DNA of 64,000 bases from Bilabrum cf. latius (taxonomy: Eukaryota > Bigyra: Bicosoecida > Bigyra > Bicosoecida), in assembly GCA_965178125.1 (NCBI GenBank), contig OZ237754.1:62001-126000 (forward strand), given 5' to 3'. Shown here one piece after another: positions 24,850 through 36,122 of this stretch. Made by a program: the position numbers and the translations under genes. A model generated the notes under the pieces. That model was not told the origin of the DNA and made no database searches. It worked only from the letters and a program-made list of their open reading frames with translations. Positions within the stretch are counted from its first letter, which is position 1; each line of letters starts with the position of its first letter.

Positions 24850-26426
24850 ATGGCTGACTCTGAGCTTCAGGAAGTATTTTTGTCATTCATAAGCTTCGGT
24901 AAGACGCGCTTTGGTATGCTGTAAGACCCTTGAAGGCCAGAAATCTCGCTAAGTGTTGCTATGTCGTTGACTTCCTCCAACCGATTTTCTCGCCATAAAC
25001 CCGCGCAGGCGACCGATCCGGCAAGGCCGAGATGGATAATGTCAAATTTGCAAAGCTGTGCAGGGAGACTGGTGTCGTAGATCGTCGCCGAGTCACACCA
25101 ACGGATGTGGACCTGACCTTCACAAAGGTCAAGCCCAAGGGGCAGCGCAAGATCACATTCATGGAGTTCTTGCTAGCGCTGCAGCAACTGTCAGCTAAAC
25201 GATATCCTAAAACGGCCGCAGAGGATGCATACTTGAAGCTAAGGGCCCTTGTGCTTGAAAAAGGGGCCCCGAAAGAGTCGGGCACCTCGAAGGCTGAAAC
25301 AGGCGGGATCTACGACAAGCTCACCGATGCGAGCCTCTACACGGGTGCCCACAAGGAACGATTTGACGGCGGCGGGAGGGGCCGCGGTCTTGCAGGGCGC
25401 GACTCCGTTGGCAAGGGAAAGGGGTACGTCCGCGGGGCCGGCGGCGGTGCGGTGCACGACTTGTCGCAGATCACGCGGCCGCACCTCAGCACTGGAGCCA
25501 CAGACAGGCGAGCCGCAGGAGCGGGAGCGCGCAGCCCTCGCTCTGGCCGAATGGGCGGGCTGGGCGGGGCCTCGCCCGGTAGCTCTGGTCCGCGGAGGGC
25601 GGCCCCCGGCAGTCACCGCACTGGGGGTGCTGGGGGTGCTGGGGCTGGCTTGCGCTCCCCTGCGGCGGCCAGGGCCCGGGAGACGAGGGAGTACGCCGGC
25701 AGCAGCGCGGCGGGCGGCTCGTACGCGGCCCGGGCGTCACCCGCGGGCGCCTCCGCCGGGGGGCGCGGGGCTGGCAGCAGCAGCTCGGTGACGTCAGCGG
25801 CACTGGCCAGGGCCAGGGCGGAGGATTCGCGGGGGGCGGGGGGTGCCCATCCTGGGGAGATGACCCCGGGCAAGATCAGGGAGCAGCAGGAGCAGGTGCG
25901 GTCCGTGTTCCACTCGTACGCTCGCTTCGGGGCGGGTGCCACTGCCCGCGGTGCGACGATCGATGGGGCCAAGTTCGCCAAGCTGTGCAAGGAGACGGGC
26001 GTGGTGGGCGGGCGGTGCTCCGCAACGGATGTGGACCTGGCGTTCACCAAGGCCAAGCGCAAGGGGGAGCGGAGGCTAACGTTCGAGCAGTTCTACACCC
26101 GCGCGCTGCCTGAGCTGGCCGGCAAGCGCTTCCAGGGCATGGACCCGGCAGAGGCCTCGAAGGAGATCCTGGGCCTCGTGGCATCGGCGGCCGATGAGGG
26201 GCCCAAGACCTCCGGGGCATCCAAGGCAGAGACGGGGGGAATCTACGCCAAGCTCACCGATGCGAGCCTCTACACGGGTGCCCACAAGGAGCGATTTGAT
26301 CGCGGCGGGAGGGGCCGCGGGCTGGCGGGGAGGGACTCGGTGGGCAAGGGAGGGGGGTATGTGAGGGGAGCAGGCGGGGGGGCCGTGCACGACTTGTCCC
26401 AGATCACGCGGCCCCACCTCGGCTGA
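24850..26426 (+). CDS. Double p25-alpha (TPPP-like) protein, 488 aa
   Basis: TPPP/p25-alpha proteins bind and bundle microtubules and, in protists, associate with flagella. Exon 1 (24850-24898, MADSELQEVFLSFISFG) joins across a 110 bp intron to exon 2 (25009-26426), ending in TGA. Two complete p25-alpha units are present, at residues ~1-155 and ~305-488. Each has an EF-like N-terminal half (KFAKLCRETGVV, TDVDLTFTKVK; second copy KFAKLCKETGVV, TDVDLAFTKAK) and the diagnostic GGIYDKLTDASLYTGAHKER motif with an RGRGLAGRDS tail. A Gly/Ala/Ser-rich linker joins them. Animal TPPP has a single unit, so this is an internal duplication. The C-terminal halves are nearly identical at protein level, suggesting recent duplication or conversion. 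No UAG codons. Confidence 0.9.
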
Positions 26427-26684
26427 TTCCTGCCGTAGTGAGATCATGGGGAGTACTCTGTGGCCCAGGTGTGACCAGGGGCGGGGGAATAGGCGCGGCT
26501 TGCGTGCGTGCAACCCCAACAGGACTTCCGTGTGATTCGGTCGGTCTGTTAAGGGTTCAAGCACCAGGCTCTCGCTGCCTGCCTTCGCGTTGATTGTAAA
26601 AGTGCTTGTAGAGGGTTATAGTGCTGTATAATCACTGGATTGCCTCGACTATAGCATTGTCTCGGGCAGCCAAACACTCGCGAC

Positions 26685-28050
26685 TCATGATTCCATGGGA
26701 GCCTGCCCCTACCCCTGCCCGTGTCCCGCCGTCATGGCCTCGGCCTCATCTGCGTACCCCATGACCTCCGCCAGTCCCTGGAACTCCGCCTCCTCGTCAT
26801 CCTCCTCCTCTTCCCTTCGCCTCCGATCTGCAGCTTCCAGCGCCGCGCCGCTGTTTGCCCACCCCGAGTCGGCCTGCTGTGCCAGCTGCGCCAACAGCTC
26901 GGCCTCCTCTCCCGCCTCATCCACGTCGTCCTACCCATCCGCACCACTCCCACTCCCGCCCAGGCCCGGCCCCAGGCCCGGCTGCTCCTCGGGCAAGCCC
27001 AGGATCTCCCTTCGCCTCTAACGCAACTCCTCCTCTTCCTCCGAGCTGCGTTCTGGTGGCGCCGCACTTCCCTGCTGCCGGAACTTCGCCTCCAGCTCCC
27101 TGAGGTGCTCCATGTGGCCCCTCACCCTGCCCTTGCGCGCGAGTCGGCCCGCAGCTGCCATGGTCTGCTGGAAGGATTCCCGGGGAAACAGCTCGCGGGA
27201 CCACTCGGCGTACATGCCCATGATACGGGCCAAGTCGCTCGTCTGCGATTCGGTGGGTGCGCAACGGCAGCGGGGAATTGAGGGAGAACGGCGATGACAG
27301 GGTGAATGCTGGCGATCCCACAAGGCCTCAGATCAAATGAAACAAGAAGATGCATCGAACCATGCACGTAAGTGATGAACTCACCTCGTGCCCGGGCCCC
27401 TTGAGCCTGTGGCCCGATGGGCCAGACCGGCAGAGAGACCAGGCCCTGGCCTGGAGCCCGCCGAGCCCCTTGGACGAGACCATGTGCGTCTCTTTGAGCG
27501 TGCGCACCAGGCGCCTTCGAGCTGCCGCCTTAACGTTCACGTTTACGTTTACCTCCACGTCATCTTGGCCCTCTCCGTCCATCTGCTGCTGTCCGTCCTT
27601 CTATCCGGGGCCGCCTTGCTTCTCGGGTGTCGACGAGGAACCTTGCTGTCCTAATGGTCGCGCTGATCCTACGTCTACCTCTATGCGGTCTATTTGCGGC
27701 GTTGCTGTAATTGACGTCTTCTTTCGCTTCGTCGTGGACCGGCGCGCTTGGGCATCCACTGAAGAGCGGATCCGTCCCTGCTGCGCAGGGGCCTTCTATG
27801 AGGACCTTTGCTCATGTCGCCGAAGAACTTCCATTCTCATCTAGTCCGTAACTCGTTCTGGCATGTCATCTTCGTCATCATCTCTCTCAAAGGCCATTCT
27901 TGGCACAACAAAATCAAACTCTTCATCTGAATCATCACCAGGAATATCACCCGCTTTTGTATCTTCCTTAGCTTTCTTAGACTACCTTTCTGCATCAGTC
28001 TCCGTCTAACCTATGATTTCGTCATGATCATCAAAATCAGTCACCTCCAT
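26685..28050 (-). CDS. TIPIN/Swi3/Csm3 replication-fork protection protein, 407 aa
   Basis: Exons 28050-27385 and 27242-26685 join across a 142 bp intron; the stop is TGA. The Swi3 domain spans the junction, residues ~180-270: GLGGLQARAWSL, HRLKGPGHE, then TSDLARIMGMYAEWSRELFP and a helix RLARKGRVRGHMEHLREL. This matches the order in TIPIN (KFKGKGHE, DLxxLLxxYxxWAxxLFPK). TIPIN pairs with Timeless to stabilise stalled replication forks. The N-terminal ~170 residues are acidic then basic (DDSDEEFDF, TTKRKKTS). The C-terminus is Glu-rich. Eight UAG codons are read as Gln, five of them in the N-terminal third. Upstream of the chosen Met an in-frame TGA at 28123 bounds the start. Confidence 0.82.
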
Positions 28051-28207
28051 TACCTTAATCGACGTACACTGGCAGATATCCGAGCCGCGTTTGAATTCGC
28101 CGCAGCGGTTGCAACCGTGCGTTCAACTGCAACTCGCGGCACCAAGCCGCATCCACACAGCTAGTAGAAGAATTCGCAAACCAACTGTACACCAGCATGC
28201 ATGCACC

Positions 28208-29954
28208 TTAGTCATCATCATCGTCAAATAGCGAAGACACAACCCCGCCCATACCCCCCTTTGCCTCGATCAGGCCAGCCCCAGTGGCCGCCCTCGCCTC
28301 CCGCGCCCTCCGCAGAGCGAGCCACTCCTTCACCTGGGCGAGCGCAGCGCTCTCCTCCACCTCCTGGCCGCCCCCATCGGACCCTGCCCCTTCACCCTCA
28401 CTTCCACCCTCCTCCACGCCCCCTTGTTCCCTGGGATGCTCCGGCCTGTCCTCGATCGCGCGCACCACGGCCCCCCCCTCCCCCAGCGGCCTCAGGGCCT
28501 TCTCGAGCAACTTGATGGCGCCGCCCTCGCCCTCGCACGCGCTCTTCCACGCCTTGCTGCTCTTGCCACCGGAAACGACCCACGACAGAAGCTCGATCGC
28601 GTCCGCGTGCGCCTTTGCGTCCTCTGGTGTCCTGATGCCCAGCAGCAGCGCGCTCTCGGTCCATTTCTTGGCCTCGTCGCTCCTGCCCATACGACGGGCC
28701 GCCCTGGCCAGCATCAGCTGGTTCTTCTTCCAGCAGTTGGGCTCCACCCCTTCTGCCCGCAGAAAGCACCGCACCGCATCCGCATAGCTCGCCTCTGGTG
28801 GCGCCCTCACGCACGAGGCCAGGAACCATCGGAACCACCACGAGAACCCCGCCGCATCGTAGTAAAACGTGCCAAGGACGTGGAGTGCCGCCGCGTCCGA
28901 GGGGTCGATCTGCAGCGCCTGCTTCAGTCGATCCTCGGCCTCGAAGGAAGCGTCGATCCAGTCGCAAAAATTCATGTGCTCCCCCGCCGCCAGCAGCACC
29001 AGCCCGCACCACCGCTGGGCCAGCCGAGAGGTGGGGCTGGCTCTGACCGCTGCACGGGCTGCCTCCATCGCGTCGTCGAGGAGGGCTCGCTTGCGGGCGG
29101 GATCCAGGGGCTGGTAGGCGCGCGCTGCCTTGGGCGGCTGTCCCCATGGCCCCTGGGGGACGGCCAGGGGCTGCTGCATGGCCAGGCAGTAGGCTGCCCT
29201 GGCCCTGCGCCACAGGAGCTCAGGATCCACGCCCATGAACTGGGGAGTGCGGCGGGAGCTGCCAGGGGCGAGCCCAAGGGATGGACGGGCGGAGGCAGAG
29301 AAAGAGGAGGACGAGGAGGACAAGGAGGAGGGCGGGATGCCTGCGGGGGACAGCTTGCCGGCCTGCTCGGCGGCCGCGCGGCCCTCCCGCATGCGAGCAC
29401 CCGAGGGATTGGACAGCGACGAGACATAGCCTGCCGCTCCACTTCCGCCTGGCTGAGATCCTCCCGTGAGCTCCACGCACACATCGTACACGAGGGAGCG
29501 AGGGTATTGGCCCGGGTTCTCGTGCATATTATCTGCGCCAGTTCGAAGGACCGTCTTGGCTTGGACAAATGCGGCATACACACCTACGCAGAGCCTATGG
29601 TACAACATTGACGAGGGCACTTTACTTACCAATAAATCTTAAATCTTCAAACGGCACGCTCTCGCAGCTGGACTGGCCTGTACCTGCTGCAGCCAGCAAA
29701 CCAGCGAGGATCGTGCCCGTACCTGCCAACTGCGCCCACCTAGCCCACTAGTCGCGCTACCATCTGCGTTGATAGCAGTTACTACCTATGATTCCAGTGT
29801 CGAATCCGCCACGCAGACTTAGACTAGCTGCCAAACCATCACCCGACGCGATGTGCGCAACTGCAGGCCGCAGCATGCTCGACAACGAGCGGTGAATCCC
29901 GGCCCTCCCCAGCCCTCGAACGGCATATGTCCTTTGTAAGAGAAATTTTTGCAT
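28208..29954 (-). CDS. RMDN (regulator of microtubule dynamics)-like TPR protein, 566 aa
   Basis: Exon 1 (29954-29630) and exon 2 (29583-28208) are separated by a 46 bp intron, the shortest here. The stop is TAA. The N-terminus MQKFLLQRTYAVRGLGRAG is a good mitochondrial presequence, followed by a hydrophobic helix (GTGTILAGLLAAAGTG). The C-terminal half carries TPR-like helices and the RMDN signature: RWCGLVLLAAGEHMNFCDW, IDPSDAAALHVLGTFYY, WWFRWFLASC and LMLARAARRMGRSDEAKKW. Animal RMDN1/3 are mitochondrial or ER-mitochondria contact proteins that also bind microtubules. The end is a FDDDDD acidic tail. Two UAG-Gln codons lie in exon 1. An in-frame Met at 30011 is an alternative start. Confidence 0.8.
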
Positions 29955-30138
29955 GGCGGCCTTGATGTGGATTCGAATCGCAAGGATATCTGCGGATCTC
30001 TGTCTCGTCATCACACACCAATCAGTGCACCTCGCGATCCATCCGCTCACGCAGACAAAAGCTTAAACCAATCGCAGCGAGTCTCGCGTTCGCGTAAGTG
30101 CTTCCTATTCTCAAGCTTGCGGGGCGGAGCTGCATCGA

Positions 30139-33100
30139 ATGTCTGCCAGTGGCAGCAAGGCCACCAGTGACAACAGCTCGTTGCGAGCACCGCTCCTTGT
30201 GGCAGATAGCAGATCGAATGAAGGACTCCACCCAAGCAGTCCCGGATCCAGTGAGACTAATGTACGTGAAAATGCAGTTGGCGAGCCTGGATAGGCTGGA
30301 AGCAGTGTCGTCAATCGGCGGGGGGCCAGTTCTGGCAAAGGTAGCCATCGGCTTGGGCGCGTCAGTGCGCACCATAACTCATCGTTTCGCGCAAGACCGG
30401 CCCCTGGCTGGGAGCCCGGTCTCTTGTCAGGCCATCCGGACCACCCGAAGCGGTCTGACCGCCAGTCCCCGGATGCTCGCCGCGGAAGCGTGCTGGCATC
30501 CAAGGACGACATCGCCGCTGCCACGCGCGCCCTCCCCGACGAGCACCGCACCCCGCCGCCCGGGTGGCCTTCACTCCCTGCCTTCGAGCTCGCATGCACC
30601 TTCGTGCAGGACGCCCTGGCGAAGCGAGACACGGAGTACAAGCACGACCGGGCCTCCCTCCGGGTGCGCGCCGCCTACCTGCACCCCGCCTGGCAGTGGA
30701 CCGTGTATCTCGCTGCCGTGGGGCACCTGGCCATGACTGCCTTCGAGCCAACGAGTCACAGGAGCCCCAGGGGTTCGGCTGCCCTGCACCATCACGGAGA
30801 CATCCGCACCGGCTGGATTGAGGCTGTGCTGCTGCTGCTGTATCTAGTGGACAACCTGCTGCAGGTGCGCTTCATGGGCCCAGTCCCCTTCCTGCGGTCC
30901 TGGCGGTCCATCGAGATCCCAGTTTGGATCCTGTGTGCCGCGGACGTGTTGCTGCGGACGGTGGGAGCATCTGACCTCCAGTTCTCCAGGCCTCTTCGGC
31001 CCTGGTTCTTCCTGGGCAGAGAGCCGGGCGTGCGGTTCCTCTTCTTCGCGGTGTTCCACGCCATTCCCGGGATGGTGCCTATCTTTGCGCTGCTGGGGCT
31101 GCTCGTGGCAGCGGGGGCGGCCCTGGGATCCACGGTGCTCTCGGCGGCAGCGATGCCCGGCCCCTTCGGCTCGCTTGCCTCCAACCTGACGAGCACTCCT
31201 CCTCACTGCTCCTCCTTCACCGGTGCCAAGGGGGGGTGTGACGACTACTTCTACTCGCCCGGATCCGGGGCGTACCAGCTGACCCTGCTGCTGAGCAAGA
31301 CGAGCTGGCCCGGTGTGATGATGCCGTTCTTCAGCCAGGCCCCGTGGACGGCTCTCTTCTTCGTGGGCTTCCTCCTCGTCGGGCACTTCTTCCTCCTGCG
31401 CGTGCTGCTTGCCACCGCCACCACGGATTTCAAGCGGTACTGCCAGACCGAGTTCAGGATCGGGCAGCGGAAGCAGCGGCTTGCCTTCGCCTCTGCGTTC
31501 CACCTGCTGTCGTACTGCGGGTACGTCAGCAGGGGCACGTGGGTCGAGATGGTGGGGAGGGTAAGGCCCGACGGGGGCCTGCCCCCGGGCGCTGCTCGCG
31601 CGCTCTTTATCGCGGCGGGGGGGCTGCACGGGCTGCTGGGCAGGTCTGGTTTCTTGGCAGCGTGCGAGCTGCTGGACCTGGAGGCGGCTCGCTTCGACGG
31701 CAAGCGCAGCGATAGCGATTCCGGGCCTCAAGCCGCACCGGACGGGAGCCACGGGCAGCTGAGGCTGGAGGGTGGCACGGGTGTTGCAGTTCAATAGCAG
31801 AGCCGATCCAGTGGACCCTAGGGCGCGGCAGACCGGGTATTTGTGTTTGCGTGCGTGGACGCTAGCACGCTCACTGGGCGTTGGCTGGCCCGGACCGCCG
31901 CACAGGGCGCGCTGCTGCTGCGGTCCACGGCCGCGCAGTGGACCGTGGGTTTCATGGTGGTGCTCGGCGTGGTGGTGGAGGTGCTGCAGACGCGAGCCAT
32001 AGGAGCGGCGGCTGTGGCTTCGAGGCACACCGTGCGGGAAGACTGGCACACTGTGCACGAGGTGACGCAGGGGTGGGTGCACGGGCTGTCTCTCTTTGTG
32101 ACCGTGTTCTTCGTGCTGGACGCGGTCTGCAAGGCCCTTTGCTTCGGGATCGAGCGGTACCTGAGGCAGCTGCAGGACAGAGTGGACCTCGCAGCCGCTC
32201 TGTGCTGCGGCGTGGCGGCCGTGATGGACCTCTCCGTGCGAGCCACCTCGAACAGGTTCGAAGAGCGAGGGGACGCCTCTCCCCCACACCTTGTGATGGC
32301 CTTCCGCGTGGCGATGCTGCTGCGGGTCACTCGATTCTTCCGGCTCGTGAGGTTTCTCAAGCCCTTCGAGACGCAGCTGAGCACGCTGGGCATCGTCGCT
32401 CCCCTGCTGGCGCTCATCGTGCAGGTGCTTGGGTGCGTGCTGTTCGCCTTCGCGGCCATCGGCATGGAGCTGTTCGACAGAGCGCTGGATCCGAGCACGC
32501 CCGGGATCACCGGCACTGCGTACGCCAACGGGAATCTGTTTCCCATCAACTTCAACGGGCTAGGTCGCGCTTTGGTGCTGCAATTCGAGCTGCTCATGGT
32601 GGGCAAGAGTCCCTTCTTCCTCGAGGCAGCCATGGCGGCAGAGGACTCGTGGTGGCCCGTGCTGTACTTTGGGGGGTTCTACGTGCTGGGCGTGCTGGTG
32701 CTGCTGTCAACCATGGTGGCGCTAATCATCCAGAGCTTCATGGCTCTCTTCTAGCAGCAAGCCAAGCGCAAGAGTGGGATGGTGCAGGCCTGGGAGCACG
32801 CCCTCTGCGAGGCGCAGGTGCAGATCTACTCGGACCCGGACAACAGGGATGCCTTCCCGCAACCCATCACCTGGCGCTTCGCCCGCCCGCTGCGCCTCAA
32901 GCAGCTGGAGGACGCTCTGTTCGGGGAGGGCCTGCTGGTGGACTTCGAGAGCAAGGGGCTCAGGGTGGTGGACGAGTTTGACGCGGCGGGGTATGCCAAG
33001 CAAGTGGCCATTGACTGCGGGGCGCTGCCCGCCACAGGGAGGCAGGCCTGGAGCACGCGAGGCAAATCGTCGCGCGGTAGACGGCAGGGTGCCAAGCGCA

Positions 33101-34782
33101 CAGAGAACAGCAGCGTAGTGGGCGGGGTTCGGCCCCACTCGCTGACTGAGTTCATGCGCTCTCCTTATGCAAGCCTGCTGCAGGACCCGGATGCTCTCAG
33201 CAAGGAGCAGGACATGCAGGCGCTGGAGGATGATTTGGGCCAGGCAGGCCAGGAAGGTGCCAAGGGTCATGGCGGCAGCATCAACGGCGGCTCGACTTCC
33301 AACAGCGGCAGTGCAGGGGCTGGGAAGGCGCCCCCTCCTCCCGCGCGCCGGCTGGCCCTGGCCCAGGTCGGTCTGCTGGCGCACTCTGTGGAGGATCTGG
33401 CCCAGGTTGGCAGCAAGACCCTCCGAAAGCTCGTATCTGCGGCCAAGACCAGCCTGGGCATGTTCGGGGAGGTCCGTTCCCGCGCCTCCTCGCAGGTTGA
33501 CCTCGCGTCATCCGGGAGCAGATAGGCGGGGAACAGATAGGCGGGGTAGGCAGGCAGCACCGCGGCGGCTGAAGCGAAGCAAGGCGGGAGCAATGGGCAG
33601 CAAGGGGTGGCGACCGTCGGGCAGTCAGATGCAGAGCGGGCGAGGCACGCAGCGGTGCTGGCCAGGGCCAGGAGGGCGCGGCAGCTGGCTCTGCAGAGGC
33701 CTTGGTACCACGCGCTGAACTGGAGCTGCGGGCTCGGGGGATGCTGCGGGGCCAGGCGCAGGTGCTGTCCGTGCGCGCAAGTGTGCTGGGACTCTAGCAT
33801 GTACGTGGCATGCGCCACGGCCCGCGGGGAGCCAGCTGTGCGGGAGGAGCTGGGGCTGTCGATCGGCAGCGATGCTGTGCGAGGCCGGGGAAGGGGCCAA
33901 GGGCAGCGAGGAGGTGGCAAGAATGTCCACGCATACGGTTTTGCCACTGCCTCCGGCTCGGGGCAGATGGCCCGAGAGGTCCCCGCGGATCTGCCCCACA
34001 TCAGCGCCCTGAATCGGGTCAAGGGCATGCGGCGAGCTGCACTTAGGATGAAAAATGGACTGGCCGCTTCGGGCCGGGCTCAGAGGCTTTGGGGGGTGCT
34101 GCGGGCTCGTCTCAGCGAGGCCCTTGAGCTGTACAGGGCTGCAAGACAGGCGGAGCGGGCGAGGGCCCGGGAGCTGTGGGCTTTGCTGCGGGAGAACCTT
34201 GACGAGGCGGTGGAGAGCTACTACCACACGAGGGTGCTGGGGGACGCGGGGCAAGGGCTCCACGGGCTCGGGAGCCCAGCGGCCAGCAGGGGGCGCAGCT
34301 TGCCAGCGGGGTCCGGGGTGGCGGGCTCGAGCTAGGCGTCATGGAGCGGTGGCGCGCATAGTGCTGCGCCTGGGGGCAGGAATGCGAGCCGACGGGCCAC
34401 TGTGGCCCCAGCAGGAAGTGGTGCGGGTCAGCGGAGGAGGTCAAGCTTCGGTCTGAGGCGGGGCACCAGCAGCAGCGGAGGGGGCGTCGAGCTGTCAGAG
34501 GATCCGGACGAGCGGCTGGCTCAGCTGGTGGGGCTCATGCAGGACCTCGCGCAGCAGCGGCGGACGGGATCTTCGGGTGGAGCTGGGGGGACACAGAGGC
34601 AGCGCCCTGGTGTAGGACAGGCGGGAGCTTCGCTTCCCGGTGGCACGGGTGTGGGCGGGATAGGCGGTGCTGCGGGTCTGGCGGACGTGCCCCATGTGAT
34701 CTTGCCGGCGTCCAGGAGAGAGCGGATGGCTCTGCTGGTGCACATGCTGGAGCATGAGGCACACGGGGCTGGTGGGAGGTGA
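30139..34782 (+). CDS. Two-pore cation channel (TPC-like), 1547 aa
   Basis: A single exon from ATG 30139 to TGA 34780 contains eight UAG-Gln codons. TPCs are endolysosomal or vacuolar Na+/Ca2+ channels with two six-helix repeats. The N-terminal LRAPLLV (residues 15-21) is a dileucine-type sorting signal expected for that location. Repeat I starts near residue 184. Its pore and S6 region reads TSWPGVMMPFFSQAPW, then FFVGFLLVGHFFLLRVLLAT (~390-430). Repeat II has S4 AFRVAMLLRVTRFFRLVRFL (~720-742), pore NFNGLGRALVLQFELLMVG (~805) and S6 to ~870. Beyond that a ~675-residue C-terminal extension, absent from characterised TPCs, is Ala/Arg/Gly-rich with possible coiled-coil parts (RAAREAERARAREL-like) and a Cys patch. 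The gene is divergent from RMDN. Confidence 0.85.
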
Positions 34783-34886
34783 ATTGGGGTCGAGCTCATG
34801 CACGGAGCCCATGTGCGGCTTCGTGATCGATTCAGGTCTGCGCACGCTTATCATAGACAGGACTGTTGCAGTGAGGTGACTCTTGC

Positions 34887-34922
34887 ATTCATTTGCATAC
34901 ATTTGCATATATTTGCATTCTT
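34887..34922. repeat. Imperfect ATTTGCAT repeats
   Basis: Four closely spaced copies of an ATTTGCAT-like octamer lie in the 250 bp between the convergent TPC and COMMD genes. The motif looks like an octamer regulatory element but is more likely AT-rich 3' spacer. Confidence 0.6.
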
Positions 34923-34955
34923 TCTGTATCACATGCACCATAACATCTCAGCAGC

Positions 34956-35036
34956 GCTCAAAGAAGTACTCAGGTCCCTCCACACTGGCAGTCAGGGCTC
35001 AAAGAAGTACTCAGGTCCCTCCACACTGGCAGTCAG
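34956..35036. repeat. 40 bp direct duplication at the COMMD 3' end
   Basis: A 40-base unit occurs at 34956-34995 and 34997-35036 with no differences. The TGA of the minus-strand COMMD gene (35033-35035) lies in the distal copy, so the duplication repeats the stop region into the 3' UTR. Confidence 0.9.
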
Positions 35037-35935
35037 CGCGCGTACCGGCTGAGCCGGTTGAAGTGCGCCCCTCGCAGCTCCGCCACGGCCTCTGTCAGCC
35101 TCTCCCTGACCCTGTTCAGCGTGGCGAAATCAGACGTCATGGGAAGGGACCAGAGCGCCGCACCGCTGCCGCTCGCTGCACCGCTCCCAACGGCTGACGC
35201 GCCTGCGGCTTGATCCACGGTCGCGCCACCAGCTGCCTGTGCGGAACTTTCTGTGGCCCCCTTTGCGTCCCCTGCCTTCACGTCGAGGCGCAGCAAGAAG
35301 GATGGCCGGATCTGCGGCATCTGCCCGCCGCCTGCAGCTCCGTCAGTTGCGTCTGGCAGCCGTCCTACACCGGGAAACGCCCTTTGCCTCGAGGCTACCT
35401 CCACGTCAAGTCTCCAATGCAAGCTTTGCGCCTCTGGCACGATTGATGCCGCCGTTGTTGAACTAGGGGCCCGCATATCGCCGGCTTTGGCAGCCTGCTT
35501 GGCAGCCGCACTTGCCGCGGCCGCGGCGGAGAGCCCAAGCGCCTGGCCACCCTTCACGGGCTCCGACTGCGCCTAATGTATTGCGCCAGGAATAAACCCT
35601 GCCAATTCGTCTTTTCGCGACTTGAAAGCATCTGCGGCCGCTGCTGCAGCCTCATCAGAAAAACCTGCGTGCTCAACAAGACTACTTCGCATGTCCGAAT
35701 CGCTTGCGCGCAGCCTAATGCTGTCCAAATATATCTTCGCAAAAGCCTCAACCGCATTGGATAGCGTCCCTTCATCGATGCCAGCCCTGGTAGCTGCTTT
35801 TGAGTACATTCCAGGTCGAGGGCCATCCAACAAGAAAGACGAAGCAATTAGGCCGCAGTCCCCGCACGCTTCAGCAGATGCTCGAATAGGTTGTAAATCG
35901 GTCCGAACCGCATCATCTAGTGTAATTTGAGGCAT
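35033..35935 (-). CDS. COMM-domain protein, 300 aa
   Basis: COMMD proteins form the Commander complex that works with retriever/CCC in endosomal recycling. A single exon from ATG 35935 to TGA 35033 has one UAG-Gln at 35573 that joins the two halves. The N-terminal ~120 residues form the helical COMMD N-domain (LSNAVEAFAKIYLDSI, GFSDEAAAAAADAFKSRK). The C-terminal COMM domain is recognised by LHWRLDVEVASR, RPSFLLRLDVK and the closing helix MTSDFATLNRVRERLTEAVAE. Ala/Gly-rich inserts separate the strands. The paralogue group cannot be assigned by eye. Confidence 0.75.
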
Positions 35936-36122
35936 TTGAAAGCGAGACTGGCACGTCGGGAGACGGGGGCCCCGATCCAGACTGCGGAACCACTGGCATC
36001 ATGCTGGCGCGGCGCCGAGATCAGGGTGCGCAAAACGAACTGAGTCTGCTTGCTTATATTCTGTGCTGCAGTGTCCATGCTATGGATACAATATTGCAAC
36101 GTGGTTACCCTTGAGTGCTGCT

